Shown: positions 10,849 to 20,668 of the stretch, piece after piece
How positions within the stretch are numbered: position 1 is the stretch's first letter
Layout: each line of letters opens with the position of its first letter
Assembly (NCBI RefSeq): GCF_024496245.1
Contig: NZ_CP101740.1
Span: 248,001 to 312,000, forward strand
Direction of reading: 5' to 3'
DNA from: Sphingomonas qomolangmaensis
GTDB lineage: Bacteria; Pseudomonadota; Alphaproteobacteria; Sphingomonadales; Sphingomonadaceae
Length of the DNA stretch: 64,000 nucleotides
The notes under the pieces: model-generated
What the model was told of the DNA's origin: nothing
The model's database searches: none
Seen by the model: the letters and a program-made list of their open reading frames with translations, nothing else
Program-made: the position numbers and the translations under genes

Positions 10849-10931
10849 CGTCACCCCAGCGAATGCTGGGGTCTCGTGGGGCAGGGCGCAGCGCCCGCCA
10901 CGAAGAGATCCCAGCTTTCGCTGGGATGACG
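10849..10931. repeat. Palindromic intergenic repeat, family A copy 2
   Basis: CGTCACCCCAGCGAATGCTG begins the left hairpin arm; AGATCCCAGCTTTCGCTGGG and ATGACG form the right arm. It lies 28 bases after the rpsJ stop. The rest of the gap to rplC (10932-11104) is G/C-rich with no recognisable gene; a ribosome-binding site TAGGAG lies at 11090-11095. Confidence 0.85.
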
Positions 10932-11104
10932 GCAAGGGAAAAATAGGAATACCGCCGGTGGCGCAAGCCGCCGGGACAGCGTTCCCCGTCACGTCCGGTT
11001 CGCCGGACATCCAGCCCGGGACGGGGCACGCTTTTCATCATGGGTTGGGCACGCCCGCGCGGTCGCTTTTGATCGCGTGGGCCTCTGTATAGGAGCAACT
11101 GGTC

Positions 11105-11860
11105 ATGCGCACTGGCGTGATCGTTAAGAAACTGGGAATGACCCGCTTGTTCCAGGACGACGGCCGGCACGTGCCGGTAACCGTTCTGGCGCTCGAGGGC
11201 GTTCAGGTGGTTGCACAGCGCACCATCGATCGCGACGGCTATGTCGCGGTTCAGCTAGGCGCGGGTTCGGCCAAGGCCAAGAACACCGCGAAGCCGCAGC
11301 GCGGGCATTTCGGCAAGGCCGAAGTCGAGCTGAAGGCGCAGCTTTGCGAATTCCGCGTTGCGGAAGATGCGATGCTCGATGTCGGTGCCGAGATCGGCGC
11401 GGACCATTTCGTCGCCGGCCAGATCGTCGACGTTTCGGGCAAGACGCAGGGCAAGGGCTTTGCCGGCGCTATGAAGCGCTGGGGCTTCGGGGGCTTGCGC
11501 GCCACCCACGGCGTTTCGCTGTCGCACCGTTCGCACGGTTCGACCGGCCAGCGCCAGGATCCGGGCAAGGTCTTCAAGAACAAGAAGATGGCCGGCCACA
11601 TGGGCGACCGTAACCGCACCCAGCAGAACCTGGAAATCGTCCAGACCGACGTCGAGCGCGGCTTGCTGTTCGTCAAGGGTTCGGTTCCCGGTTCGAAGGG
11701 TGGCTGGTTGATCGTCAAGGACGCGGTGAAGGTCGCGCGCCATGCCGACGCTCCCTATCCCGCAGGCCTCAAGCAGGTCGCCAACAACAACGACGTCGCA
11801 GCCGACACGCCCGCGCAGGACGTGACCACGGTCGAGACGACCGACGGCCAGGAGGGCTGA
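11105..11860 (+). CDS. rplC: 50S ribosomal protein L3
   Basis: A 251-residue early-assembly protein whose long loop reaches the peptidyl-transferase centre. Visible landmarks are the N-terminal [14 protein letters not shown], the H-R-S-H-G-S-T-G-Q loop with its Gln that is methylated in enterobacteria, and K-M-A-G-H-M-G. It is about 40 residues longer than the Escherichia coli protein because of a C-terminal tail (from about residue 220) rich in Asp, Thr, Ala and Val. Such tails occur in alphaproteobacterial L3; their role is unknown. rplD starts two bases after its stop. Confidence 0.96.
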   Translation: MRTGVIVKKLGMTRLFQDDGRHVPVTVLALEGVQVVAQRTIDRDGYVAVQLGAGSAKAKNTAKPQRGHFGKAEVELKAQLCEFRVAEDAMLDVGAEIGADHFVAGQIVDVSGKTQGKGFAGAMKRWGFGGLRATHGVSLSHRSHGSTGQRQDPGKVFKNKKMAGHMGDRNRTQQNLEIVQTDVERGLLFVKGSVPGSKGGWLIVKDAVKVARHADAPYPAGLKQVANNNDVAADTPAQDVTTVETTDGQEG

Positions 11861-11862
11861 AC

Positions 11863-12489
11863 GTGAAGATCAAGGTTCAAACCCTCGAAGCGACCGAGAA
11901 TGGCGACATCGAGCTGAACGACGCCGTATTCGGTGTCGAGCCGCGCGCTGACATCCTGCACCGCGTCGTCACCTGGCAGCTGCACAACCGCCGCGGCACC
12001 GCACGTCCGACGCGTGAGCGTTCGGAAGTCGCGCGTACCGGCAAGAAGTTCGGTCGCCAGAAGGGCGGCGGTACCGCCCGTCACGGCGATCGCCGTGCAC
12101 CGATCTTCATCGGCGGTGGTAAGGCGCACGGCGCCCGGCTTCGCGACTTCGACAACAGCCTGAACAAGAAGGTTCGTGCGCTGGGGCTGAAGATGGCGCT
12201 GTCGAGCCACGCTGCTGCCGGCACGCTCGTCGTGCTCGACGACCTCAAGGTCGCCGAAGCCAAGACCAAGGTGCTCCAGGGCGCCTGGGCCGCGATGGGC
12301 TTCGGCAAGACCGCGCTGGTGATCGACGGTGACGCAGTGGAAGACGGCTTCGCGCTGGCAACCCGCAACCTGTCGTACATCAACGTGATGCCTGCGGTCG
12401 GCGCCAATGTGTACGACATCCTGAAGCATGACACGCTGGTGCTGACGCGCGCCGCGGTCGAGAAGCTGGAGGCACGCTTCCATGGCTAA
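11863..12489 (+). CDS. rplD: 50S ribosomal protein L4
   Basis: A 208-residue protein whose extended loop ([16 protein letters not shown]) lines the exit-tunnel constriction and is where macrolide-resistance changes fall in other bacteria; the loop looks normal here. The start is GTG at 11863, two bases after rplC, with GGAGGG upstream inside rplC. In enterobacteria L4 also represses its own operon, but no equivalent leader was recognised. The 3' end overlaps rplW by 8 bases. Confidence 0.96.
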   Translation: MKIKVQTLEATENGDIELNDAVFGVEPRADILHRVVTWQLHNRRGTARPTRERSEVARTGKKFGRQKGGGTARHGDRRAPIFIGGGKAHGARLRDFDNSLNKKVRALGLKMALSSHAAAGTLVVLDDLKVAEAKTKVLQGAWAAMGFGKTALVIDGDAVEDGFALATRNLSYINVMPAVGANVYDILKHDTLVLTRAAVEKLEARFHG

Positions 12490-12796
12490 GCAGACCAAGG
12501 CTGCGATCGACAACCGTCATTATGACGTGATTGTCGCACCGCACATCACCGAGAAGTCGACCCTCGTCTCCGAGCACAACGCGGTTGTGTTCAAGGTGGC
12601 AAACGATGCCACCAAGCCGGAGATCAAGGCGGCCGTTGAAGCGCTGTTCGACGTAAAGGTCACCGGCGTGAACACGATCGTCCAGAAGGGCAAGACGAAG
12701 CGCTGGAAGGGCACGCCCTACAAGCGTTCGGACATCAAGAAGGCGATCGTGACGCTGAAGGACGGCGATTCGATCGACGTCACGACGGGGGTCTGA
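12482..12796 (+). CDS. rplW: 50S ribosomal protein L23
   Basis: A 104-residue protein at the tunnel exit that docks trigger factor and SRP. The conserved [10 protein letters not shown] segment, [14 protein letters not shown] and the K-T-K-R-W-K-G loop identify it. The ATG at 12482 overlaps the rplD end by 8 bases, implying translational coupling. The length is normal. Confidence 0.96.
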   Translation: MAKQTKAAIDNRHYDVIVAPHITEKSTLVSEHNAVVFKVANDATKPEIKAAVEALFDVKVTGVNTIVQKGKTKRWKGTPYKRSDIKKAIVTLKDGDSIDVTTGV

Positions 12797-12801
12797 GGCA
12801 A

Positions 12802-13674
12802 ATGGCACTCAAGCATTATAATCCGACCTCGCCGTCGCGGCGTGGCCTCATCCTGGTGGACCGCTCGTCGCTCCACAAGGGCGGTCCCGTCAAGGCGCTG
12901 ACCGAGGGTAAGCGCAAGACCGGTGGCCGCAACAACAAGGGCCACGTCACCTCGCGCGGCATCGCCGGCGGCCACAAGCAGCGCTATCGCATCGTCGATT
13001 TCAAGCGTCGCAAGTGGGACGTCGAAGGCACCGTCGAGCGGCTCGAGTACGATCCCAACCGCACCGCGTTCCTGGCGCTCATCAACTACGGCCCAGTGCC
13101 GTTTGGTGAAGTCGGCGAGAACGGCGAGAAGTCGGACGTCGCCTACATCATCGCGCCACAGCGGCTTGCCGTCGGCGACAAGGTGGTTGCAGGCAAGAAG
13201 ACCGACGTGAAGCCGGGCAATGCGATGGAGATCGGCCAGATGCCGGTCGGCACCATCGTTCACAACGTCGAGATGAAGCCCGGCAAGGGCGGTCAGATCG
13301 CACGTTCGGCCGGCACCTATGTGCAGGTGGTGGGTCGTGATCGCGGCATGGTGATCGTCCGCCTGAACTCGGGCGAGCAGCGCTACATTCGCGGTGAGTG
13401 CATGGCGACGGTGGGTGCGGTGTCGAACCCCGACAACCAGAACACCAACCTTGCCAAGGCAGGCCGCAACCGTTGGAAGGGGATCCGCCCGCTGACGCGC
13501 GGTGTTGCCAAGAACCCGGTCGACCATCCGCACGGCGGTGGTGAAGGCCGGACCTCGGGCGGCCGTCATCCGGTCACGCCATGGGGCAAGCCGACCAAGG
13601 GTGCTCGCACTCGTCATAACAAGTCGACCGATCGCATGATCATCCGGTCGCGTCACGCCAAGAAGAAGGGCTAA
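12802..13674 (+). CDS. rplB: 50S ribosomal protein L2
   Basis: A 290-residue primary rRNA-binding protein needed for subunit association and peptidyl transfer. The C-terminal signature [16 protein letters not shown] contains the functionally key His, and the central V-G-A-V-S-N-P-D segment is intact. The start at 12802 gives [15 protein letters not shown]. It is somewhat longer than the Escherichia coli protein (273 residues), within the alphaproteobacterial range. Confidence 0.97.
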   Translation: MALKHYNPTSPSRRGLILVDRSSLHKGGPVKALTEGKRKTGGRNNKGHVTSRGIAGGHKQRYRIVDFKRRKWDVEGTVERLEYDPNRTAFLALINYGPVPFGEVGENGEKSDVAYIIAPQRLAVGDKVVAGKKTDVKPGNAMEIGQMPVGTIVHNVEMKPGKGGQIARSAGTYVQVVGRDRGMVIVRLNSGEQRYIRGECMATVGAVSNPDNQNTNLAKAGRNRWKGIRPLTRGVAKNPVDHPHGGGEGRTSGGRHPVTPWGKPTKGARTRHNKSTDRMIIRSRHAKKKG

Positions 13675-13678
13675 CGCC

Positions 13679-13957
13679 ATGGCTCGTTCGGTATGGAAGG
13701 GTCCGTTTGTGGAACTCAGCCTTCTCAAGAAGGCAGAGACCGCACAGGACGCCGGGGGTCGCAGCGGCCCGATCAAGACCTGGTCGCGTCGCTCGACGAT
13801 CCTGCCCCAGTTCGTGGGACTTACGTTCAGCGTCTATAACGGTCGCAAGTTCGTTCCCGTCTCGGTCAACGAAGACATGGTCGGCATGAAGCTGGGCGAG
13901 TTCGCGCCCACGCGCTTCTTCCCCGGCCACGCCGCAGACAAGAAGGGCAAGCGCTGA
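13679..13957 (+). CDS. rpsS: 30S ribosomal protein S19
   Basis: A 92-residue head protein that pairs with S13 and contacts the A-site tRNA and bridge B1. [10 protein letters not shown] at the start and the [10 protein letters not shown] and H-A-A-D-K-K-G-K-R segments are typical. It begins four bases after rplB and its TGA shares a base with the ATG of rplV. Confidence 0.96.
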   Translation: MARSVWKGPFVELSLLKKAETAQDAGGRSGPIKTWSRRSTILPQFVGLTFSVYNGRKFVPVSVNEDMVGMKLGEFAPTRFFPGHAADKKGKR

Positions 13958-14340
13958 TGTCGAAGCCTAAGGCTCCCCGTCGCGTCGCCGACAACGAGGC
14001 GTTGTCGGTCGGCACGCAGATCCGTGGTTCGGCGCAGAAGCTGAACCTGGTGGCTGCGCTGATCCGCAACCAGCCCGTTGGTCAGGCGATGAACATCCTC
14101 GCCTTCTCGAAGAAGGCGATGGCTGTCGATGCCCGCAAGGTGCTCGCCAGCGCGATCGCCAACGCCGAGAACAACCACAATCTCGACGTCGACGCACTCG
14201 TCGTCGCCGAGGCGTCGGTCGGCAAGTCGATCGTGATGAAGCGTTTCGCCACGCGCGGTCGCGGCAAGTCGACCCGCATCCTGAAGCCGTTCAGCCGCTT
14301 GCGTATCGTCGTACGCGAGAAGCAGGAAGAGGAGGCCTGA
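13957..14340 (+). CDS. rplV: 50S ribosomal protein L22
   Basis: A 127-residue protein whose beta-hairpin lines the exit tunnel. The hairpin tip falls in [12 protein letters not shown], and the helix with [12 protein letters not shown] is typical. The start overlaps the rpsS stop (TGATG), indicating coupled translation. rpsC begins one base after the stop. Confidence 0.96.
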   Translation: MSKPKAPRRVADNEALSVGTQIRGSAQKLNLVAALIRNQPVGQAMNILAFSKKAMAVDARKVLASAIANAENNHNLDVDALVVAEASVGKSIVMKRFATRGRGKSTRILKPFSRLRIVVREKQEEEA

Positions 14341-14341
14341 T

Positions 14342-15049
14342 ATGGGTCACAAGAGCAATCCAATCGGTCTTCGCCTGCAGATCAACCGTACCTGGGACAG
14401 CCGCTGGTTCGCCGAGGGTTCGGAATATGGCCGGCTGCTGCTGGAGGATCTCCGCATCCGCCAGTACATCATGTCGACGCTGAAGCAGGCTGCGATTTCC
14501 AAGGTCGTCATCGAGCGTCCGGCAAAGCTGTGCCGCATCTCGATCTTCGCTGCCCGTCCCGGTGTGATCATCGGCAAGAAGGGCGCCGACATCGAGAAGC
14601 TTCGCAAGAAGATCGGCACGATGACCCCGTCGGACGTTTCGCTGAACATCGTCGAGATCCGCAAGCCCGAAGTCGATGCGCGTTTGGTCGCGCAGGGCAT
14701 CGCCGACCAGCTCGAGCGTCGTATCGCCTTCCGCCGTGCCATGAAGCGCGCGGTGCAGTCGGCGATGCGGCTCGGTGCCGAGGGCATCCGCATCAATTGC
14801 GGTGGCCGTCTCGGTGGCGCCGAAATCGCGCGGTCGGAATGGTATCGTGAAGGCCGGGTGCCGCTGCACACGCTGCGCGCCAACATCGATCACGCCGAAG
14901 CCGAGGCGCATACCGCCTATGGCGTGTGCGGCGTGAAGGTGTGGATCTTCAAGGGCGAGATCCTGGGCCATGATCCGATGGCAACCGATCGCCTCAATCT
15001 TGAATCGCAGACGTCGGGCGTTCGCCCGGCGCGCGACGACCGTCGCTGA
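14342..15049 (+). CDS. rpsC: 30S ribosomal protein S3
   Basis: A 235-residue protein at the mRNA entry site with helicase-assisting activity together with S4 and S5. [11 protein letters not shown] at the start is standard. The type II KH domain shows [11 protein letters not shown] (GxxG loop), and the C-terminal domain has [13 protein letters not shown]. The last 20 residues are basic and variable. Confidence 0.97.
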   Translation: MGHKSNPIGLRLQINRTWDSRWFAEGSEYGRLLLEDLRIRQYIMSTLKQAAISKVVIERPAKLCRISIFAARPGVIIGKKGADIEKLRKKIGTMTPSDVSLNIVEIRKPEVDARLVAQGIADQLERRIAFRRAMKRAVQSAMRLGAEGIRINCGGRLGGAEIARSEWYREGRVPLHTLRANIDHAEAEAHTAYGVCGVKVWIFKGEILGHDPMATDRLNLESQTSGVRPARDDRR

Positions 15050-15059
15050 GGGTTAGGCA

Positions 15060-15491
15060 ATGCTGCAACCGAAAAAGAGCAAGTTCCGCAAGGCCTTCAA
15101 GGGCCGGATCAAGGGCGATGCCAAGGGTGGCGCAACGCTGAACTTCGGGTCGTACGGCCTGAAGGCGATGGAGCCCGAGCGGATCACCGCGCGCCAGATC
15201 GAGGCGGCTCGCCGCGCGATCACGCGTCACATCAAGCGTCAGGGGCGGTTGTGGATCCGCATCTTCCCCGACCTGCCGGTGTCGTCGAAGCCCGCCGAAG
15301 TCCGCATGGGCTCGGGCAAGGGTGCCCTTGAATATTGGGCAGCGCGCGTGAAGCCGGGTCGTATTCTGTTCGAGCTGGACGGCGTTCCCGGCCCACTCGC
15401 GGCAGAAGCATTCGAGCGGGCGGCGATGAAGCTGCCGATCAAGGTGAAGGTCGTTGCCCGTCTCGGCGACACCTCGCACCTGGAGGGTTGA
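15060..15491 (+). CDS. rplP: 50S ribosomal protein L16
   Basis: A 143-residue late-assembly protein that positions A-site tRNA. Landmarks are [11 protein letters not shown], the [12 protein letters not shown] region and R-M-G-S-G-K-G, near the Arg hydroxylated in some bacteria. It is spaced ten bases from rpsC and five from rpmC, inside the S10 operon. Confidence 0.97.
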   Translation: MLQPKKSKFRKAFKGRIKGDAKGGATLNFGSYGLKAMEPERITARQIEAARRAITRHIKRQGRLWIRIFPDLPVSSKPAEVRMGSGKGALEYWAARVKPGRILFELDGVPGPLAAEAFERAAMKLPIKVKVVARLGDTSHLEG

Positions 15492-15496
15492 TTGAG

Positions 15497-15700
15497 ATGA
15501 CCAAGCCTACCGACATGCGCGTCAAGACCGACGACCAGCTGACCGACGACCTGGGCAACCTGAAGCGCGAGGCATTCAACCTGCGCTTCCAGGCGGCGAC
15601 CAGCCAGCTCGAAAAGCCGAGCCGGGTCAAGGAAGTCCGTCGCGACATCGCCCGTATCAAGACCTTGCAGGGCGAGCGTCAGCGCTCGTCCGCCAAGTAA
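15497..15700 (+). CDS. rpmC: 50S ribosomal protein L29
   Basis: A 67-residue two-helix protein near the tunnel exit, next to L23. The start at 15497 ([11 protein letters not shown]) follows a weak GGTTGATTGAG. The helix [11 protein letters not shown] and R-D-I-A-R-I-K-T are conserved. It is followed after 11 bases by rpsQ. Confidence 0.94.
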   Translation: MTKPTDMRVKTDDQLTDDLGNLKREAFNLRFQAATSQLEKPSRVKEVRRDIARIKTLQGERQRSSAK

Positions 15701-15711
15701 GAGGAAACGAC

Positions 15712-15990
15712 ATGCCGAAGCGTGTGCTGACCGGGATGATCGTCTCGGACAAGACCGACAAGACGGTGGTGGTAAGCGTCGAGCGTAAGGTGAAGCACCC
15801 GCTCTACGGCAAGATCATCCGCCGGACGAAGAAGTATCACGCTCACGACGAGGTGAATGCCTATCGTGAGGGCGAGACGGTACGGATCGAAGAGACCGCA
15901 CCGATTTCGAAGCTGAAGACGTGGAAGGTCGTGGATCGTGTGAACGTCCATGCCACTCCCGAAGAGACGGCGGCAGCGGCGGAAGCCTAA
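15712..15990 (+). CDS. rpsQ: 30S ribosomal protein S17
   Basis: A 92-residue primary binding protein of the 16S 5' domain. [14 protein letters not shown] and [11 protein letters not shown] are conserved. The C-terminus ends in an Ala/Glu tail (residues 80-92) beyond the usual core. GAGGAAACGAC precedes the ATG. A 63-base gap separates it from rplN. Confidence 0.96.
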   Translation: MPKRVLTGMIVSDKTDKTVVVSVERKVKHPLYGKIIRRTKKYHAHDEVNAYREGETVRIEETAPISKLKTWKVVDRVNVHATPEETAAAAEA

Positions 15991-16053
15991 GCCACCATTG
16001 TAGAAGGCGGGGCTGGGTCGGAATCCACCCCATATTGAGAAGGATACGGATCG

Positions 16054-16422
16054 ATGATCCAAATGCAGTCCAATCTCGACGTCGCTGACAATAGCGGCGC
16101 GAAGCGGGTGCAGTGCATCAAGGTGCTGGGCGGCTCCAAGCGTCGCGTGGCCGGTGTTGGCGACGTGATCGTCGTCAGCGTCAAGGAAGCAGCACCCCGT
16201 GGCCGCGTGAAGAAGGGTGACGTGCATCGCGCCGTCATCGTCCGCACGCGCAAGGATATCCGCCGCGCCGATGGTTCGGTCATCCGCTTCGACGGCAACG
16301 CCGCGGTGCTGGTCAACAAGAACGAGGAGCCGATCGGCACCCGTATCTTTGGCCCGGTGGTTCGCGAGCTGCGTGGCCGTGGCTACATGAAGATCATCAG
16401 CCTGGCGCCGGAGGTTCTGTAA
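16054..16422 (+). CDS. rplN: 50S ribosomal protein L14
   Basis: A 122-residue protein at the subunit interface that is the binding site for the silencing factor Rsf[17 protein letters not shown] and G-R-V-K-K-G-D-V are conserved. It begins the group that in other bacteria is the spc operon. The AGAAGGATA ribosome-binding region is six bases upstream. The stop shares a base with the start of rplX (TAATG). Confidence 0.97.
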   Translation: MIQMQSNLDVADNSGAKRVQCIKVLGGSKRRVAGVGDVIVVSVKEAAPRGRVKKGDVHRAVIVRTRKDIRRADGSVIRFDGNAAVLVNKNEEPIGTRIFGPVVRELRGRGYMKIISLAPEVL

Positions 16423-16739
16423 TGTCTGCCGCAAAGATCAAGAAGGGCGACCGCGTTGTCGTCCTGTCGGGCAAGGACAAGGGCAAGACCGGTGAGGTCG
16501 TCCGTTCGATGCCACGCGACGAGAAGGTCGTGGTCCAGGGCGTGAACATCGCCGTTCGCCACAAAAAGCCTTCGCAGGGTCAGCCGCAGGGCGGCCTGGA
16601 GCGTTCGGAAGCACCGCTGCACATCTCGAAGGTCGCGCACGTGACCGGCGACGGCAAGGCGACGCGCGTCCGTTTCGAAGAGCGCGACGGCAAGAAGGTT
16701 CGCGTTGCGGTCAAGACCGGGGAGGTCATCAGTGGCTGA
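16422..16739 (+). CDS. rplX: 50S ribosomal protein L24
   Basis: A 105-residue assembly initiator of the 50S subunit. The KOW motif is visible near the N-terminus ([17 protein letters not shown]). It overlaps rplN by one base and rplE by eight, so the three genes are coupled in translation. Confidence 0.96.
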   Translation: MSAAKIKKGDRVVVLSGKDKGKTGEVVRSMPRDEKVVVQGVNIAVRHKKPSQGQPQGGLERSEAPLHISKVAHVTGDGKATRVRFEERDGKKVRVAVKTGEVISG

Positions 16740-17313
16740 TAAGTATATTCCGCGGATGCGGGCCAAGTACGACGCGGAAATCGCCAAGGCGATGACCGAG
16801 AAGTTCGGCTACAAGAACGCGATGGAAATCCCGCGCATCGACAAGATCGTCCTCAACATGGGCGTTGGCGAAGCGACGCAGGACAAGAAGAAGGTCGAGC
16901 AGGCGGCTTCCGAAATGGAGCTGATCGCCGGCCAGAAGCCCGTCATCACCAAGGCGAAGAAGTCGGTCGCGACCTTCAAGCTGCGTGAGGGCATGCCGAT
17001 CGGCGTGAAGGTAACGCTTCGCCGCGAGCGCATGTACGAGTTTCTCGACCGCTTCATCACCATCGCGCTGCCGCGCGTTCGCGATTTCCGCGGGCTGAAC
17101 CCCAAGAGCTTCGACGGACGCGGCAACTATGCCTGCGGCCTGAAGGAGCAGCTGGTGTTCCCCGAGATCAACTATGACCGCATCGACAAGGTGCGCGGCA
17201 TGGACGTGATCGTGACCACGACGGCGCGCACCGACGACGAGGCGCGCGAGCTGCTTCGCCTGTTCGGCTTCCCGTTCCCCAAGAACGAAGAAGAAGAGAA
17301 GCAGGCAGCGTAA
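16732..17313 (+). CDS. rplE: 50S ribosomal protein L5
   Basis: A 193-residue 5S-rRNA-binding protein. I chose the GTG at 16732 because it gives the alphaproteobacterial N-terminus V-A-D-K-Y-I-P-R-M, has GGGGAGG (16719-16725) upstream and overlaps rplX by eight bases. M-G-V-G-E-A, the [14 protein letters not shown] loop and R-D-F-R-G-L-N identify the family. A repeat occupies the 160-base gap to rpsN. Confidence 0.96.
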   Translation: MADKYIPRMRAKYDAEIAKAMTEKFGYKNAMEIPRIDKIVLNMGVGEATQDKKKVEQAASEMELIAGQKPVITKAKKSVATFKLREGMPIGVKVTLRRERMYEFLDRFITIALPRVRDFRGLNPKSFDGRGNYACGLKEQLVFPEINYDRIDKVRGMDVIVTTTARTDDEARELLRLFGFPFPKNEEEEKQAA

Positions 17314-17319
17314 TGCTTT

Positions 17320-17450
17320 CCCTCTCCCGCCTGCGGGAGGGGGAGGGAGCCGCGCAAGCGGCGGAAGGGTGAGGGCCTAGCCCTCACCAAATCAATGCTG
17401 GGGGTTACAGACCCTCAACTCGACCCTCTCCCGCAAGCGGGAGAGGGAGC
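17320..17450. repeat. Palindromic intergenic repeat, family C copy 1
   Basis: Outer hairpins CCTCTCCCGCCTGCGGGAGG (17321-17340) and a better one with CCCTCTCCCGC/GCGGGAGAGGG (17424-17447) flank a centre with TGAGGGCCTAGCCCTCA, a perfect palindrome apart from its middle base. It fills the space between rplE and rpsN. It lies in the spc operon, so it must be transcribed and should fold strongly. Confidence 0.8.
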
Positions 17451-17473
17451 AAAAGGAAAGAGAGCTTAAGTCG

Positions 17474-17779
17474 ATGGCGAAACTGAGTTCGATCAACAAG
17501 AACGAGAAGCGTCGCAAGCTGGTCAAGAAGTACGCGCCCAAGTACGCGGCGCTGAAGGCCATTGCGAATGACCGCGACCTCGATGACACGGAGCGCCTGA
17601 TGGCGCGCCTGAAGATGGCCGAGCTGCCGCGCAACGGCAACCCGACCCGCATCCGCAACCGGTGCGAGCTTAGCGGCCGCCCGCGCGGCTATTACCGCAA
17701 GTTCCGTCTTGCCCGCGTCATGCTGCGCGATCTGGCCAACAAGGGCCTGATCCCCGGCGTCACGAAGTCGAGCTGGTAA
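17474..17779 (+). CDS. rpsN: 30S ribosomal protein S14 (zinc-free long form)
   Basis: A 101-residue head protein. It is the long C-minus type: the zinc CxxC pairs of the short form are absent and a single Cys is left in [11 protein letters not shown]. The N-terminal [13 protein letters not shown] and C-terminal T-K-S-S-W are typical. The start follows a purine-rich AAAAGGAAAGAGAG region just after a family C repeat. Confidence 0.96.
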   Translation: MAKLSSINKNEKRRKLVKKYAPKYAALKAIANDRDLDDTERLMARLKMAELPRNGNPTRIRNRCELSGRPRGYYRKFRLARVMLRDLANKGLIPGVTKSSW

Positions 17780-17788
17780 GGACCTGAC

Positions 17789-18184
17789 ATGGCTTTGACC
17801 GATCCACTGGGTGACATGCTCACCCGCATCCGCAACGGCCAGCGCGCGCGCAAGGACTCCGTCCTGACGCCCGCTTCGAAGCTGCGGGCCCGCGTGCTCG
17901 ACGTGCTTCAGCGCGAGGGCTATATTCGTGGCTACAGCGAAGAGCAGATGGGCCCCGCGGCCGGCATCCGCATCGAGCTGAAATATTTCGAGGGCCAGCC
18001 CGCGATCAAGCATGTCGCGCGCGTTTCGAAGCCCGGTCGCCGGGTCTATTCGGGCTCGCAGGAACTGCCCAAGGTCCGCAACGGCCTTGGCATCACCATC
18101 GTATCGACGCCGCGTGGCGTTCTGTCCGACGCCGAAGCGCGCGAACAGAATGTCGGTGGCGAAGTGCTCGCGGAGGTATTCTGA
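17789..18184 (+). CDS. rpsH: 30S ribosomal protein S8
   Basis: A 131-residue primary binder of 16S helix 21. [13 protein letters not shown] at the N-terminus and the C-terminal S-T-P-R-G-V-L-S-D and G-G-E-V-L-A-E-V-F are conserved. In enterobacteria it represses the spc operon at a mimic site near rplE; I could not assign one here. Its stop shares a base with the rplF start (TGATG). Confidence 0.96.
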   Translation: MALTDPLGDMLTRIRNGQRARKDSVLTPASKLRARVLDVLQREGYIRGYSEEQMGPAAGIRIELKYFEGQPAIKHVARVSKPGRRVYSGSQELPKVRNGLGITIVSTPRGVLSDAEAREQNVGGEVLAEVF

Positions 18185-18717
18185 TGAGCCGCATCGGCAA
18201 GAAGCCGGTCAGCGTCCCTGCGGGCGTGACCGCAACGATCGACGGCGAGCAGATCAGCGTCAAGGGCCCCAAGGGGACGCTGACGATGCCGCTGTTCGAC
18301 GACATCAAGTATGAGAATGTCGATGGCGGCATCGCCGTCACCCCGGCGAACGACACCAAGCGTGCTCGTGCGTTCTGGGGCATGCAGCGGACCATGGTGC
18401 AGAACCTGGTGACCGGCGTGACCGACGGTTTCACCAAGAAGCTGATCATCACCGGCGTCGGCTACCGCGCCGCGGCCCAGGGCAAGAACCTGAAGCTGCA
18501 GCTGGGCTACAGCCACGACGTCAACATCGAGGTGCCCGAGGGCATCGAGGTGAAGACTCCTGATGCGACCACGGTCGAGATCAGCGGCTCCGACAAGCAG
18601 AAGGTGGGCCAGCTGGCCGCCGAGATCCGTCGCTGGCGCAAGCCCGAGCCGTACAAGGGCAAGGGCATCAAGTACGACGGCGAGTTCATCTTCCGCAAGG
18701 AAGGGAAGAAGAAGTAA
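18184..18717 (+). CDS. rplF: 50S ribosomal protein L6
   Basis: A 177-residue protein at the factor-binding region next to the sarcin-ricin loop. M-S-R-I-G-K-K-P-V at the start and the C-terminal signature [11 protein letters not shown] are diagnostic. It overlaps its neighbours by one base on both sides. Confidence 0.97.
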   Translation: MSRIGKKPVSVPAGVTATIDGEQISVKGPKGTLTMPLFDDIKYENVDGGIAVTPANDTKRARAFWGMQRTMVQNLVTGVTDGFTKKLIITGVGYRAAAQGKNLKLQLGYSHDVNIEVPEGIEVKTPDATTVEISGSDKQKVGQLAAEIRRWRKPEPYKGKGIKYDGEFIFRKEGKKK

Positions 18718-19073
18718 TGACCAAGGGCATGTCTCTCTTCGAGAAGCGGCGCCGCCGCAACCGTACCGCGCTTCGGGCGCGTGGCGGTGGTCGGCCGCGT
18801 CTGTCGGTCCATCGTTCGGGCCAGCATATCTATGCGCAGGTGATCGACGACGTCGCCGGCCGCACGCTGGCGATGGCATCGAGCCTCGACAAGGATTTCC
18901 GCGACAGCGCGAAGGCCAATGTCGAGACCGCAGCCGATGTCGGCAAGCGCCTGGCCGAGGCGGCGAAGGCCGCCGGCGTCACTCAGGTCGTCTTCGATCG
19001 TGGCGGCTTCCTGTATCATGGTCGCGTGAAGGCGCTGGCGGAAGCCGCGCGTGAAGGCGGATTGGAGTTCTAA
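18717..19073 (+). CDS. rplR: 50S ribosomal protein L18
   Basis: A 118-residue 5S-rRNA-binding protein. The basic N-terminus (E-K-R-R-R-R-N-R), [14 protein letters not shown] and the C-terminal [12 protein letters not shown] are typical. Its start shares a base with the rplF stop; rpsE begins one base after its own stop. Confidence 0.96.
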   Translation: MTKGMSLFEKRRRRNRTALRARGGGRPRLSVHRSGQHIYAQVIDDVAGRTLAMASSLDKDFRDSAKANVETAADVGKRLAEAAKAAGVTQVVFDRGGFLYHGRVKALAEAAREGGLEF

Positions 19074-19074
19074 T

Positions 19075-19818
19075 ATGGCGGACGACAACAACCCGACCGG
19101 CGCTTCGGCAGCCGCGCCCGCTTCGGCTCCTCCCCAGGATGGTCCTGGCGGTCCTCCGCGCGGCCCGCGCGGCGGTCGTGGCCGTGGCGGTCCCGGCGGC
19201 GGCCCCGGTGGTAACAACAACCGTGGTGGCGGTCGCGACAATCGCGGCGGCAACCGGCGCGACAATCGCGGCGGCAGCGACGATGGCGGCGAAGAGCTGA
19301 TCGAGAAGCTGGTGCACATCAACCGCGTTTCGAAGACGGTGAAGGGCGGCAAGCGCTTCGGCTTCGCAGCACTCGTCGTCGTCGGCGATGGCAAGGGCCG
19401 TGTCGGCTTCGGCCATGGCAAGGCGCGCGAAGTGCCCGAGGCGATCTCGAAGGCGACCGCGGCTGCCAAGAAGGCGATGATCCGCGTGCCGCTGCGCGAT
19501 GGTCGTACGCTGCATCATGACGGCGTCGGTCACTTCGGCGCAGGCCTGGTGTATCTGCGTTCGGCACCTGCGGGTACCGGCATCATCGCCGGTGGTCCGA
19601 TGCGCGCCGTGTTCGAAGCGCTCGGCGTCGCCGACGTGGTGACCAAGTCGACCGGGACGTCGAACCCGTACAACATGATCCGCGCAACCTTCGAGTCGCT
19701 GGGTGAGCAGACCTCGCCTAAGAGCGTCGCGCAGCGTCGCGGCAAGAAGATCGCCGACCTGCTCGGCCGTGGTGGTTCACAGACCGCCGAGGCCGATGCC
19801 GCAGCGGTCGTGGAGTGA
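19075..19818 (+). CDS. rpsE: 30S ribosomal protein S5 with glycine/arginine-rich N-terminal extension
   Basis: A 247-residue protein of the mRNA entry channel and accuracy centre. The core starts near residue 73 with [19 protein letters not shown] and contains the loop that carries spectinomycin-resistance changes in other bacteria. Residues 1-72 are an extra, low-complexity region: a Pro/Ala start, then Gly-Arg and Arg-Gly-Gly runs with Asn repeats. Escherichia coli S5 lacks it. The ATG at 19075 is preferred to an upstream in-frame codon because it begins M-A-D-D-N-N one base after rplR. Confidence 0.95.
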   Translation: MADDNNPTGASAAAPASAPPQDGPGGPPRGPRGGRGRGGPGGGPGGNNNRGGGRDNRGGNRRDNRGGSDDGGEELIEKLVHINRVSKTVKGGKRFGFAALVVVGDGKGRVGFGHGKAREVPEAISKATAAAKKAMIRVPLRDGRTLHHDGVGHFGAGLVYLRSAPAGTGIIAGGPMRAVFEALGVADVVTKSTGTSNPYNMIRATFESLGEQTSPKSVAQRRGKKIADLLGRGGSQTAEADAAAVVE

Positions 19819-19823
19819 GCGAC

Positions 19824-20000
19824 ATGGCCAAGGTGAAGATTACCCAGACGGGTTCGCCCATCCGCCGCGACCCGAGTCAGCGTGCAACGCTGATCGGGCT
19901 GGGGCTTAACAAGATGCACAAGACGGTCGAGCTCGACGACACCCCCGAGGTGCGCGGCATGATCCGGAAGGTCCATCACATGCTGTCGGTCGAGGAATAA
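19824..20000 (+). CDS. rpmD: 50S ribosomal protein L30
   Basis: A 58-residue 50S protein. [15 protein letters not shown] and [10 protein letters not shown] are conserved. The start at 19824 follows GGAGTGAGCGAC. A strong intrinsic terminator comes 28 bases after its stop. Confidence 0.95.
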   Translation: MAKVKITQTGSPIRRDPSQRATLIGLGLNKMHKTVELDDTPEVRGMIRKVHHMLSVEE

Positions 20001-20027
20001 TTCCTCCACTGCCAGTGACAGAATGAG

Positions 20028-20059
20028 GGAAGGGGGCTATCGGCCCCCTTCCTGTTTTT
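20028..20059 (+). terminator. Intrinsic terminator between rpmD and rplO
   Basis: GGAAGGGGGC (20028-20037) pairs perfectly with GCCCCCTTCC (20043-20052), with a five-base loop, followed by TGTTTTT. This is the cleanest terminator in the window and lies inside what is normally one spc transcript, 43 bases before rplO. Confidence 0.85.
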
Positions 20060-20102
20060 ACCCCAACGTCAGCGCGACAAAAGCGAAAGCGAGTGCACGA
20101 TC

Positions 20103-20660
20103 ATGAAACTCAACGACATCCGCGATAACAAAGGCGCCCGCAAGGAGCGCGTACGCGTCGGCCGTGGCATCGGTTCGGGCGTGGGCAAGACCGCCGGCCG
20201 CGGCCAAAAGGGTGCCAAGGCGCGCTCGGGCGTCGCGATCAACGGTTTTGAGGGTGGTCAGATGCCGCTCCACATGCGGCTGCCGAAGCGCGGGTTCAAC
20301 AACCCGTTCGCCAAGGACTATGCCGAGATCAACCTGGGCATGATCCAGAAGGCGATCGACTTGGGCAAGATCGAAGCGGGTGCGACGATCGACCAGGCGC
20401 TGCTGACCGCGGCGGGCCTGACGCGCGGCGGCAAGGACGGCGTTCGCCTCCTCGCCAAGGGCGATTTCTCGGCCAAGCTCTCGTTCGTCGTCGCCGGTGC
20501 CTCGAAGGGCGCCAAGGAAGCCGTCGAAAAGGCCGGCGGTTCGGTCCAGTTGATCGAGCTGGTCTCGCCCGGCGAGAAGGCTGCCGCCAAGAAGGGCAAG
20601 GTTCGCCTCGAGCGGATCGCCGACAAGGAAGCCAAGAAGGCCGCCGCCAAGAAGGCATAA
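20103..20660 (+). CDS. rplO: 50S ribosomal protein L15
   Basis: A 185-residue late-assembly protein. The Gly-rich N-terminal [20 protein letters not shown] and F-E-G-G-Q-M-P-L are diagnostic. The C-terminus is about 40 residues longer than in Escherichia coli and ends in a Lys/Ala-rich tail. It lies beyond a strong terminator, with no obvious promoter in the 43-base gap, so it may depend on read-through. Confidence 0.96.
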   Translation: MKLNDIRDNKGARKERVRVGRGIGSGVGKTAGRGQKGAKARSGVAINGFEGGQMPLHMRLPKRGFNNPFAKDYAEINLGMIQKAIDLGKIEAGATIDQALLTAAGLTRGGKDGVRLLAKGDFSAKLSFVVAGASKGAKEAVEKAGGSVQLIELVSPGEKAAAKKGKVRLERIADKEAKKAAAKKA

Positions 20661-20668
20661 CCTTCTGT

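Noticed and set aside
10391..10931. Repeated units considered as a CRISPR array
   Set aside because: Copies are not regularly spaced, sit between genes tens of kilobases apart and are nested palindromes; no cas genes are present.
11069..11093. TTGATC...TATAGG as a promoter for rplC
   Set aside because: The spacer is only 13 bases and the TATAGGAG part is better explained as the ribosome-binding site.
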